Below are positions 29,648 to 37,214 of a stretch of 64,000 nt of DNA, one piece after another (positions within the stretch are counted from its first letter, which is position 1; every line of letters begins with the position of its first letter). The notes under the pieces are model-generated. The model did not search any database. It was not told the origin of the DNA and was given only the letters and a program-made list of their open reading frames with translations. Source of the stretch: Phocoenobacter uteri (GTDB lineage Bacteria > Pseudomonadota > Gammaproteobacteria > Enterobacterales > Pasteurellaceae). The position numbers and the translations under genes were made by a program. Where the stretch lies: NCBI RefSeq assembly GCF_900454895.1, contig NZ_UGTA01000001.1, forward strand, positions 1,674,001-1,738,000. Reading direction: 5' to 3'.

Positions 29648-30688
29648 TTAGTTACTGGTTCTTAATTTATTCCAGTATTTTTCATAAACTTCAATCGCAT
29701 CGCCAACGTCTGCTTGGGCAATACCTTTTTCAAGTTCAGCTTTTGGTGGGAATAACACTTTATTTTCTAACATTTCTTTTGGTAGTAATGCTTTTACGCC
29801 TTCGTTTGGCATTGAATACCCTAAGCGTTCCATTACCACTTTTGCACTTTCTGGACGTAGTAAGAAATCAATAAATTTATAGGCCGCTTCTTTGTTTTTT
29901 GCGGTGTTTGGAATGGCATAGTTATCCATCCATACGATCGCCCCTTCTTTTGGATAAATAAAGGTTAAATTTGGATCTTCTTTTTGACCCAAATAGGCTG
30001 ATCCATTCCAAAGCATTCCGATTGACACTTCGCCTTGTAAAAATGGCATTTCTGGTGCGTCTGAATTAAAGGTTAATACATTTGGAATTAAGCTTTTTAA
30101 ACGCTCGTAAGCGGTTTTGATTTCTTCTGGATTCGTGGTATTTGGCGATTTTCCGTCTAATAAGAGTGCCATATGGAACACTTCACGAGAATCATTCATT
30201 AACTGAACCATTCCTTTATATTCTGGTTTCCATAAATCTGCCCAGCTGGTTACGGTTGCAGGATCAATTTCTGCTTTGTTTACGCCGATACCCGTTAAGC
30301 CAAAAACATAAGGCAATGAATAATCATTTTTAGGATCAAAACTTTGTCCCATTAACTCTTTACTCACGTATTTAAAATTGCTTAATTTTGTTTTGTCTAA
30401 CTTTTCTAGCATTCCTTCTTTTGCCATTTTGCTGACATAATAGCTTGAAGGGAACACGATATCGTAACCAGCACCTTGCGTTAATTTTAATTTTGAATAC
30501 ATTTCTTCATTACTTTCAAAAGTAGAATAGATCACTTCTATCCCTGTTTCTTCGGTAAATTGCTCTAATAAAGTTGAAGGCACATATTCTGTCCAGTTAT
30601 AAACGTATAATTTTTCTGCTGCTTGAACAGATAACGTTACGCCAAACGCAAGAAGTGCGGAAACAATTTTTTTCGTTAGTTTTGTCAA
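29648..30688 (-). CDS. potD: Spermidine/putrescine-binding periplasmic protein (TTG start)
   Basis: The solute-binding component of the PotABCD polyamine ABC importer. The 346-residue protein has a signal peptide ending around AVQAAEKLYVY-like sequence (SVQA-AEK), then YNWTEYVPSTLL, MLWNGSAYLG and IVWMDNYAIPNTAKN, all diagnostic. The frame extends to a TTG at 30703, but the TTG at 30688 is nine bases after GAGG and gives a normal signal peptide, so it is chosen. No potABC genes flank it; the gene is alone between mutM and a TrmH-family gene, as with extra potD copies in Pasteurellaceae. Confidence 0.9.
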   Translation of the reverse strand: MTKLTKKIVSALLAFGVTLSVQAAEKLYVYNWTEYVPSTLLEQFTEETGIEVIYSTFESNEEMYSKLKLTQGAGYDIVFPSSYYVSKMAKEGMLEKLDKTKLSNFKYVSKELMGQSFDPKNDYSLPYVFGLTGIGVNKAEIDPATVTSWADLWKPEYKGMVQLMNDSREVFHMALLLDGKSPNTTNPEEIKTAYERLKSLIPNVLTFNSDAPEMPFLQGEVSIGMLWNGSAYLGQKEDPNLTFIYPKEGAIVWMDNYAIPNTAKNKEAAYKFIDFLLRPESAKVVMERLGYSMPNEGVKALLPKEMLENKVLFPPKAELEKGIAQADVGDAIEVYEKYWNKLRTSN

Positions 30689-30866
30689 TTTTATTATCCT
30701 CAAATTAAAAAATGGATTAGGTTTAAGTTTTCAAGTATAGCGTGCTATTTAAGGTTTTTCTACGATAAGCGGTGATATTTTGATTATTTTTTGCAAAATT
30801 GTTATAAAAACTTTTAATCTGCTTGCTATAATGTCGGGCAATAATTCCATTTAAGAGAAACCAAAA

Positions 30867-31820
30867 ATGACAGATAAACCACAATTTAAAACCGTTGAAC
30901 GTAAGAGCTTTAAATCAAAATCCCCTTCACGTTCAGACTCATCAAGACCTCGCTCTTCAAAGCCAACACAAAGCTATCCAAGTTTTGCCAAAAAATCGAA
31001 TGGGCAAGAAGGCAATGTAAAAATTAAAATAAAAGGGGCAGAGAAAAAAACAGGGGCATTATCGCCACGTGCCCCAGAAAAAATCCGCAAAAATCGCAAT
31101 GAAGAGATGAAAGTCTATGGCGAGAATAGTTGTATCACTATTTTTGAACAACGCCCTGAGGCAATCGTGCGTTTATGGGCAACGGTCGAAGTTGCAAAAA
31201 GACACGGTACGTTGTTAAGCTATTTGGCTGAAAACAAAAAGGTTTATCATATTGTTGATAATGAAGAGCTGGCCAAAGTAACAGGCACAGAACATCACGG
31301 CGGAATGTGTATGCTTGTGAAAAAAACACGTCCGTTTAGCCTTGAGGGTTATTTAAGCACCTTAAAACAAAACGATTGTTTGGTGTTGTTGGATAATGTG
31401 AACAACGCTCAAAATGTCGGCGGAATTATTCGTACTTGTGCCTTTTATGGCGTAAAAGGTGTAATTACCGATAATGCAAACGCACTACATTCAAGCAATG
31501 CGGCACGTGTGGCAGAAGGGGGCTTGGAATTTGTGCGTGTGCTAGAAACAAAACATAAACAAATCGCCTTAGCCCAATTAAGAAAAGCCGGCTATCAAAT
31601 CGTGCATTTAACCCAAAGCAAACAAGCAGAGATTTTTGCCAAAGTGAAATTGCAAAATAAAGTGGTATTTGTATTAAGTGAAACCCTTGCGAATGATATT
31701 GAGTATGATGAAGACACAACAGTGCAACTTTCTGTTGCAAATCCGTTGCATAATGGATTGAATGTTGCGGTAAATACTGGGGTGTTGCTGGGGCAGTGGT
31801 ATGCTTTAAATCGAGTTTAG
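30867..31820 (+). CDS. yfiF: TrmH/SpoU-family RNA 2'-O-methyltransferase, YfiF-like
   Basis: The 317-residue protein has a basic, Ser/Lys-rich N-terminal tail (about 1-75), a substrate-binding subdomain (about 80-150) and a SPOUT knot domain: VLLDNVNNAQNVGGIIRTCAFYG near 173 (motif 1), FVLSETLAND near 269 (motif 2) and LSVANPLHNGLNVAVNTGVLLGQW near 287 (motif 3). It corresponds to E. coli YfiF, an uncharacterised relative of TrmH/RlmB. The target RNA is not known. Confidence 0.88.
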   Translation: MTDKPQFKTVERKSFKSKSPSRSDSSRPRSSKPTQSYPSFAKKSNGQEGNVKIKIKGAEKKTGALSPRAPEKIRKNRNEEMKVYGENSCITIFEQRPEAIVRLWATVEVAKRHGTLLSYLAENKKVYHIVDNEELAKVTGTEHHGGMCMLVKKTRPFSLEGYLSTLKQNDCLVLLDNVNNAQNVGGIIRTCAFYGVKGVITDNANALHSSNAARVAEGGLEFVRVLETKHKQIALAQLRKAGYQIVHLTQSKQAEIFAKVKLQNKVVFVLSETLANDIEYDEDTTVQLSVANPLHNGLNVAVNTGVLLGQWYALNRV

Positions 31821-31828
31821 AAACTCGG

Positions 31829-31848
31829 GGGACGTTTTTAAACGTCCC
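31829..31848. terminator. Terminator-like stem-loop between convergent genes
   Basis: GGGACGTTT at 31829-31837 pairs with AAACGTCCC at 31840-31848. A weak T-rich tail (TTATTT) follows on the plus strand, after the YfiF-like gene. Confidence 0.65.
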
Positions 31849-31856
31849 TTATTTAA

Positions 31857-32129
31857 TCAATCTTTCAATAGTTCCCAATTTGAATGATTACAGCTAGGGC
31901 AATCATAATGATCGCTTAACCAATGCACAATTTGATCCTTAAAAACAAGGATACCAACGCCACCAACAACAAGTGCTGCACAAATAGGAAAAGCAAATCC
32001 TGTTCCTGCAAAAAAATAAGTAACCCACGCTGAAAAACCTCCAACAGGCATTACTCCACCAATAATTTTTACTAATAATTCTCGATTAAAACTATCCTTA
32101 TGACCGCAATGTTTACAACGAATTTTCAT
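31857..32129 (-). CDS. Small membrane protein with flanking zinc-knuckle motifs
   Basis: The 90-residue protein is not recognised as a named family. It begins MKIRCKHCGHKD (a CxxCG knuckle), has two hydrophobic segments (about 20-42 and 47-63) and ends with YDCPSCNHSNWELL (second CxxC). The two CxxC pairs could jointly bind one zinc on the cytoplasmic side of a hairpin membrane anchor. AAGGA precedes the ATG. Its promoter and upstream palindromes are nearly identical to those of the lipoprotein gene upstream (32338-32670), implying co-regulation. No function is proposed. Confidence 0.75.
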   Translation of the reverse strand: MKIRCKHCGHKDSFNRELLVKIIGGVMPVGGFSAWVTYFFAGTGFAFPICAALVVGGVGILVFKDQIVHWLSDHYDCPSCNHSNWELLKD

Positions 32130-32148
32130 CTTATTTTTCCTTTTTAAA

Positions 32149-32313
32149 AAGTCTAATAGAAAGAGTTGTTAGTTATGTCAATAACTAACATAAGGATTAT
32201 AATCCTTGCGATTTTCACGTTTTTTGATTGAGAAAAAATGGTAAATTTTAGGCAAAAAATAACCGCTTATCATATTGATTAAGCGGTTGAGTTTTAAAAG
32301 TATTTTTCAAATT
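32149..32313. repeat. Direct repeat, copy A: promoter/operator region of the zinc-knuckle gene
   Basis: About 165 bp that recurs with few changes at 32693-32858. On the minus strand it contains -35 TTGACA (32176-32181) and -10 TATTAG (32153-32158) with a 17-bp spacer. The -35 is embedded in an inverted repeat with arms GTTAGTTA and TAACTAAC. The 16-bp palindrome AAGGATTATAATCCTT lies at 32192-32207. An inverted AAGCGGTT hairpin (near 32261-32288) closes the unit. Confidence 0.85.
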
Positions 32314-32337
32314 GACCTAATAAATAGCAAAAATTTG

Positions 32338-32670
32338 CTATCTATTAGAACAACCCGGTAAGCTACGATCAATGATTTGTGTTCCTTTAACAACATATCC
32401 AACAGTAAAAAATCCTTGTTTAACACTAATTACAACATCTGAAAGTCCAACTACACATCTATCTTGCTCAATCGCTCTATCCATTGCTTCTTTCATATTA
32501 GCAATGCTAGCTGACTGATGTATTCCTTGAACTCTTTTTCCATATGCTAATTTAGTAGAATTTAAATTCATATTTTTAGAACTTGCAACTGTTAAATCAG
32601 CAACTCTTGTTGTACAAGCTGATAATAACAAAGCACTTAACACTAATAAAGGAATTGCTTTTCTTTTCAT
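32338..32670 (-). CDS. Small lipoprotein of unknown function
   Basis: The 110-residue protein starts MKRKAIPLLVLSALLLSAC, a signal peptide with the lipobox LLSAC, so it should be lipidated at Cys19 and exported. The mature part begins TTRVADLTVASSKN and has one further pair of cysteines, in DRCVVG and LPGCSNR, that could form a disulfide. An ATG preceded by GGAGA is used; longer in-frame extensions upstream run through the promoter. No family can be named with confidence. It lies between the two copies of the direct repeat. Confidence 0.78.
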   Translation of the reverse strand: MKRKAIPLLVLSALLLSACTTRVADLTVASSKNMNLNSTKLAYGKRVQGIHQSASIANMKEAMDRAIEQDRCVVGLSDVVISVKQGFFTVGYVVKGTQIIDRSLPGCSNR

Positions 32671-32692
32671 TAAAAATCTCCAAAATTTTTTT

Positions 32693-32858
32693 AAGTCTAG
32701 TAGGAAGGAATTGTTAGTTATGTCAATAACTAACATAAGGATTATAATCCTTACGATTTTCACGTTTTTTAATTAAGAAAATGGTAAATTTCAGGCAAAA
32801 AATAACCGCTTATCATATTGATTAAGCGGTTACATTTTAAAAGGATTTTGCAAATTTT
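32693..32858. repeat. Direct repeat, copy B: promoter/operator region of the lipoprotein gene
   Basis: The second copy of the 165-bp element, offset by about 545 bp. TTGACA is at 32721-32726, with -10-like TACTAG at 32697-32702 (18-bp spacer). The same GTTAGTTA/TAACTAAC arms are present, AAGGATTATAATCCTT is at 32737-32752 and the AAGCGGTT hairpin is near 32804-32832. Identity is highest across the palindromes. Confidence 0.85.
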
Positions 32859-32870
32859 GTGATAATATCA

Positions 32871-33148
32871 CTATTGTTGCCTTGTTGATTTAAACTCAAC
32901 AATATAAACATTGTTATTACTGATTAAGAATTTAACTTTATATTTTTTTAAAATCACTAAAAATTTATGCTCTTTATATCGGTAAACATCAGCCAGATAA
33001 CTTAATTTATCCACTTCTTTTGTGATTTTTTGATAAAAATTTAATGTCGTTGTAATATTTTTAGAATTATTTAAGATCTATTCAGCTTGTTCAAAAAGCT
33101 GTTTTTTGCTGTCGCACTCCAAACAACCTGATAATCAAATTTCATCAT
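32871..33148 (-). pseudogene. Decayed RelE/ParE-family toxin gene
   Basis: Reading from the ATG at 33148 gives MMKFDYQVVWSATAKN, the start typical of a RelE/ParE toxin, then a stop. A missing A restores AKKQLFEQAE followed by an in-frame TAG; the same frame continues ILNNSKNITTTLNFYQKITK. Another shift is needed to reach YLADVYRYKEHKFLVILKK and the end VYIVEFKSTRQQ at 32871. Two frameshifts and a stop indicate a dead gene. Its start overlaps the antitoxin stop (ATGATGA). Confidence 0.75.
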
Positions 33149-33306
33149 AATTTTAAAAATTCTTTTAATTCTTGCATAACTTGATCGTGAGACTGAGTTT
33201 CAATTTTTCCTGCGTCGAGCTGTCTAATTAACGCTTGTTCTTCTGCGGTGTAAAAATCATTTTTGTGTTCTTCAAACTTAATGATTTCTTGAAGTGTGAG
33301 TTCCAT
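33145..33306 (-). CDS. Antitoxin-like small protein partnered with a dead toxin
   Basis: A 53-residue protein starting MELTLQEIIKFEEHKND after an AAGGAGC site; a longer frame upstream lacks such a site. It is acidic and helical, and its C-terminal SHDQVMQELKEFLKL resembles the tail of Phd/RelB-type antitoxins, which have an (S)HDEVM segment. Its stop overlaps the ATG of the degenerate toxin gene, the classical coupling of such pairs. The DNA-binding part is very short or absent. Confidence 0.6.
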   Translation of the reverse strand: MELTLQEIIKFEEHKNDFYTAEEQALIRQLDAGKIETQSHDQVMQELKEFLKL

Positions 33307-33475
33307 TTTTTGCTCCTTAGTATGCTTGATATTTGATAACAAGTGTTGAGCATTTATTGTGTCGCTCAATAACTTTCTTATATTAAACCTTTCGGTCTAA
33401 GTTAAAAAGTAATTTTGATTAAAAATTTTGTAATTTGTGGGTACAGAGCATTTGCTGTACCCATATTGTGAACGA

Positions 33476-35134
33476 TTAAGACATTCGCCCATTTTCAATT
33501 TCAATCACTTGATCACAAATCGCCATTGTCGAGGCTCTATGGCTCACAAGAATAATCAGTTTATCCTGTTTTACTTTTTGTAACGATTGTAAAATGATCG
33601 CTTCATTTAAGCTGTCTAAGTTACTGGTTGGCTCATCAAGTAAAATTATCGAAGCGTTGTGTAAGAAGGCTCGTGCGATACCGATACGCTGTTTTTCGCC
33701 GTCTGATAAATTGTTGCCAAGCTCAGTGACTTTGGTGTCGTAGCCTTCTGGTAAGCTCATAATAAAGTCGTGCAATGACGCTTTTTTACTTGCCTCGATC
33801 ACTTGTTCTTTGGTTGCCGAGCGGTTTGCCATTAGGATATTTTCATAAATACTTTCGTTGAAAATATAGGTTTGTTGTGTGATGTAAGCGATATGATCAC
33901 GCAAACTCGCCGTGTTAATCTGTGGCAAAGCGGTCTGATTTATGGTGATTTTTCCACTTTGTGGATCATAAAAACGCATAATCAATTTCAGTAAGGTACT
34001 TTTACCGCTTCCGCTACGTCCGTGAATTCCCACGATTTCGCCTTTGTTTATGGTTAAGTTGAGATCCGATAAAATCTTCTCATCTTCATAAGCAAAGCTT
34101 AAATTTTCTACTGTGATTTGTTCAACGTTATCTAAATCGGTGCTATCCACCACATCTTCCAAATCTGGCGTTTCATTTAATAGGGTTAAAACACGTTCGC
34201 CACTCGCGAGGGTTTGTAGTAAATTGCTCGATAAATTACTTAACGCAATCACAGGTCCGTAGCTCGACATCAATAAGATCACTGCCACTAATAAGCCTGC
34301 AAAATCAATCTGTTGGTAATAGAATAGAATTAAACCTGCGAATAAAATCACGATGTTGAAAGCGGATACTGCAATCTCGGTGTAAGAACGTACTTTGCCT
34401 TCTTGCTGTTTGATTTTTAAAAATGCTTGGTCAATTTTTTCACTGCGTTGATTGATTTCATCTAAGCGTGGTTTTTCATTGCCAAAAAGTTGTAATTCTT
34501 TCATTCCACGCACGCTATCTAAGAAATAGTCGTTCATTTCGCCGACTAAATCACGGTATTTGCGTCCGTCTTCTCGTGCCATTTTGGTGGTAATAATTGG
34601 TAAAATAAAGCCAATTGTGAGATAGGCTAAAAAAGCGATAATAGTAAACCAAATTGAAATATGAGCGAACACAACTAATAATAATGTAGAGGTTAAGAAC
34701 GCGATCATTATCGGTGCGATAGTGTGAGCGTAGAAAACCTCTAACAATTCAATATCGTTAGTGACCAGAGAAACAAGCTGTCCTGATTGCTTATCTTGTA
34801 ATTTTACAAAGGCTAATTTACGCAGTGCAGTAAAGACTTTTTCACGCAATAATGCGAGCAATTTGAAGGCAATATAATGCCCTGACATTTGCTCTAAGTA
34901 ACGCAATAGACCACGAGAAACCGCCAAGATAATTAAAATCATCAGCACGCTGCGTAATTCTAAGTGCATTTGAAAATCAAGCAAACTCGCCAAGCCCATT
35001 GCACCAAGCACCATTATAAAAATCGCAGAAAGGAAACCTAACACGCCAGTGATTACGGTAAGACTCATAATGTGAGCCAGTGGTGCGACTAATTTTAATA
35101 AATGCCACATCACAACAAATCCATTTTTACGCAT
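33476..35134 (-). CDS. ABC exporter, CydC-like half (permease fused to ATPase)
   Basis: The 552-residue protein has six membrane helices (about 15-310) with RGLLRYLEQMSGHYIAFKLLALLR near 88, then an ATPase domain with Walker A GRSGSGKST near 368, signature LSDGEKQRIGIARAF near 472 and Walker B IILLDEPTSNLD near 495. Its partner starts eight bases inside, upstream. In E. coli, CydDC exports cysteine and glutathione to the periplasm and is needed for cytochrome bd assembly. The assignment to that family is by architecture and motifs; the substrate is not certain. The signature LSDGE departs from LSGGQ. Confidence 0.75.
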   Translation of the reverse strand: MRKNGFVVMWHLLKLVAPLAHIMSLTVITGVLGFLSAIFIMVLGAMGLASLLDFQMHLELRSVLMILIILAVSRGLLRYLEQMSGHYIAFKLLALLREKVFTALRKLAFVKLQDKQSGQLVSLVTNDIELLEVFYAHTIAPIMIAFLTSTLLLVVFAHISIWFTIIAFLAYLTIGFILPIITTKMAREDGRKYRDLVGEMNDYFLDSVRGMKELQLFGNEKPRLDEINQRSEKIDQAFLKIKQQEGKVRSYTEIAVSAFNIVILFAGLILFYYQQIDFAGLLVAVILLMSSYGPVIALSNLSSNLLQTLASGERVLTLLNETPDLEDVVDSTDLDNVEQITVENLSFAYEDEKILSDLNLTINKGEIVGIHGRSGSGKSTLLKLIMRFYDPQSGKITINQTALPQINTASLRDHIAYITQQTYIFNESIYENILMANRSATKEQVIEASKKASLHDFIMSLPEGYDTKVTELGNNLSDGEKQRIGIARAFLHNASIILLDEPTSNLDSLNEAIILQSLQKVKQDKLIILVSHRASTMAICDQVIEIENGRMS

Positions 35135-36878
35135 TGTTATTTCCCCCGTTTCTGATACTTTCTAAATTCTGTTGCTGATTAAACATTTCAGCGTAAATAC
35201 CTTGTTTATCCATTAACTGACGATGATTGCCCTGTTCTGCCAGTTCGCCTTGTTGTAGCACATAAATATTATCCGCCCACACGGCATTGGCTAAGCGATG
35301 CGAAATCATCACAATGGTTTTTTCATTTTTGAGTTTTTGGATAAAGTTGAGAATAATCTCTTCACTTTCTACGTCAATATTACTGGTCGCTTCATCAAAA
35401 ATATATAAATCCGCATTGTGCAATAAAGCACGAGCAAGGGCTAAACGCTGAATTTGTCCGCCTGATAGATTGCTACCACGACTTAATAATGGCATATCTA
35501 ATCCGCCATTTTCACGCACGAAATTCGCTAAATTGACTTGCGCTAAGGTTTGATAGATTTGCTCATCGCTCGCCTCTAAGTTTGCCATTAACATATTTTC
35601 TCGTAAGCTACCTTTGAAAATATACGAACTGTGGCTCACGAGTGAAACGTGTTGATAGAAAGAGTGGCGTTCCACGTCTTGAATTTCTTGTCCGTTGAAT
35701 AAAATCTTGCCTTGTTGGGCTTTATAAAAGCCCATTAGTAATGACACTAAGGTTGATTTTCCACAACCACTTTTACCCACAAAGACTGTTAATTGTTTTG
35801 GTTGAATAGTTAAGTTCAAACCGTTGATCGCCTGTTTTTCAGGAGAGTACGCAAAATGAAGATTGTTAATTTCCACTGAAATTGCATTTTCCACGGCAAA
35901 TTTGACCGCTTGCTGATTTTCTTCAACAGGCGTATCTAACAAAGTGAAGATTTTATCGGACGCGGCTTTACCGTTCATTGCAACGTGGAAGAATGAACCG
36001 AGTAAACGCAATGGAATAAAGAATTCTGATGATAATAAAATAAATAAAATCACACCGAAAATCCCTAAATTACCGTCTTGATATTGCAATAATGCGGTTA
36101 AAATCCCTACCGCTGCTCCACCATAAGCCAGCAAGTCCATCAATGAAACGGAGTTTAACTGCATTGTGAGAACTTTCATTGTGATTTTACGAAAATGCTC
36201 GGCTTCCTCATCCATCTTTTGGGATTTATGTTCATCGTCTTGATAGATTTTTAAGGTAATCAACCCCTGTAAATTATCTAAAAAGCTACTGCCTAAGCCG
36301 ACATAAATCGCCCAATATTTACTTAATAATTTTTTAGCGATTTTATTGACTGCAATGATAGACATCGGAATTAACGGTACGCAAACCAACAAAATCAACG
36401 CTGTCGGTGCATTGAAAAACACCAAAAAGGCAAATAAGGTTAAAGGTGCAAGCAAGCTATAAAAAAGCTGTGGCAAATAACGACCGAAATAGATTTCTAA
36501 CTGCTCAACCCCCTCCGACGCTACCTGAATAATTGATGATGTAGATTGTTGATTAACCTGATTTAATGGCATTGATGCCAATTTTTCAAAAATTAAGGTA
36601 CGTAATCTGTGTTTTACATCGGTACTCGCTTTATAAGAGGCTTTGACTGACATACTGCCCGCAAAGGCTCGCACACCTAGTGCAACGATCAAAATAATGG
36701 CGTAAAAAATGCCACCGCCTAATGAAAGTGAGCCATCAAAAGCCTGTTGCAATACCCACGCAAAAACTACCGCACTTACAATACCGCCAACCAGTGCCAC
36801 CCAGTTCCACAGCACCGTTACCGCAATCCATTTTTTGCTATCAGTTACCGTTCCGATCAAACGTTTATCTATCATCAT
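35127..36878 (-). CDS. ABC exporter, CydD-like half (permease fused to ATPase)
   Basis: A 583-residue partner of the adjacent half-transporter. The membrane domain includes YFGRYLPQLFYSLLAPLTL (near 141), characteristic of CydD-type proteins, and the ATPase has Walker A GKSGCGKST, a canonical LSGGQIQRLALARALL and LYIFDEATSNIDVESE. The start chosen at 36878 (MMIDKRLIG) follows AAGGA; an in-frame extension of 16 codons upstream lacks a site. The stop overlaps the next gene by eight bases, so the two are translated as a heterodimer. Confidence 0.75.
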   Translation of the reverse strand: MMIDKRLIGTVTDSKKWIAVTVLWNWVALVGGIVSAVVFAWVLQQAFDGSLSLGGGIFYAIILIVALGVRAFAGSMSVKASYKASTDVKHRLRTLIFEKLASMPLNQVNQQSTSSIIQVASEGVEQLEIYFGRYLPQLFYSLLAPLTLFAFLVFFNAPTALILLVCVPLIPMSIIAVNKIAKKLLSKYWAIYVGLGSSFLDNLQGLITLKIYQDDEHKSQKMDEEAEHFRKITMKVLTMQLNSVSLMDLLAYGGAAVGILTALLQYQDGNLGIFGVILFILLSSEFFIPLRLLGSFFHVAMNGKAASDKIFTLLDTPVEENQQAVKFAVENAISVEINNLHFAYSPEKQAINGLNLTIQPKQLTVFVGKSGCGKSTLVSLLMGFYKAQQGKILFNGQEIQDVERHSFYQHVSLVSHSSYIFKGSLRENMLMANLEASDEQIYQTLAQVNLANFVRENGGLDMPLLSRGSNLSGGQIQRLALARALLHNADLYIFDEATSNIDVESEEIILNFIQKLKNEKTIVMISHRLANAVWADNIYVLQQGELAEQGNHRQLMDKQGIYAEMFNQQQNLESIRNGGNNNA

Positions 36879-37125
36879 AAAAATTTTTTCCTTAAAAAAA
36901 TAGAGATTATTGATGGTTGAGATCATACTTTAAATCGTAATTATTTGCATTAGTTTCTGGTTTATTTACAAAAATTCAACAACATTTATTTATTACTTTA
37001 ACAAACCTTGTATCTTCATAAATAAAGAAGGGAAACATTTGGATAAAACCACAAATTGAATTATCTAAATATCGCTAAATATGGTATATTTAATACCCGA
37101 ATGGATGTTTATAGCTCATTTGCTA

Positions 37126-37146
37126 TCCCCCTTAATTTTAGGGGGA
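37126..37146 (+). promoter_or_regulatory. GC-rich hairpin in the leader of the PTS permease gene
   Basis: TCCCCCT at 37126-37132 and AGGGGGA at 37140-37146 make a 7-bp stem with a 7-base loop, about 70 bp before the start codon in otherwise AT-rich DNA. No T-run follows, so it is not an intrinsic terminator. No BglG-type antiterminator sequence was recognised. The remainder of the 36879-37214 gap shows no gene. Confidence 0.4.
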
Positions 37147-37214
37147 GACAATATCTATTCTTCGTTTAAATTCTCACAATTATTATAAATTCATATAAAG
37201 GAGTTAACATTCAT

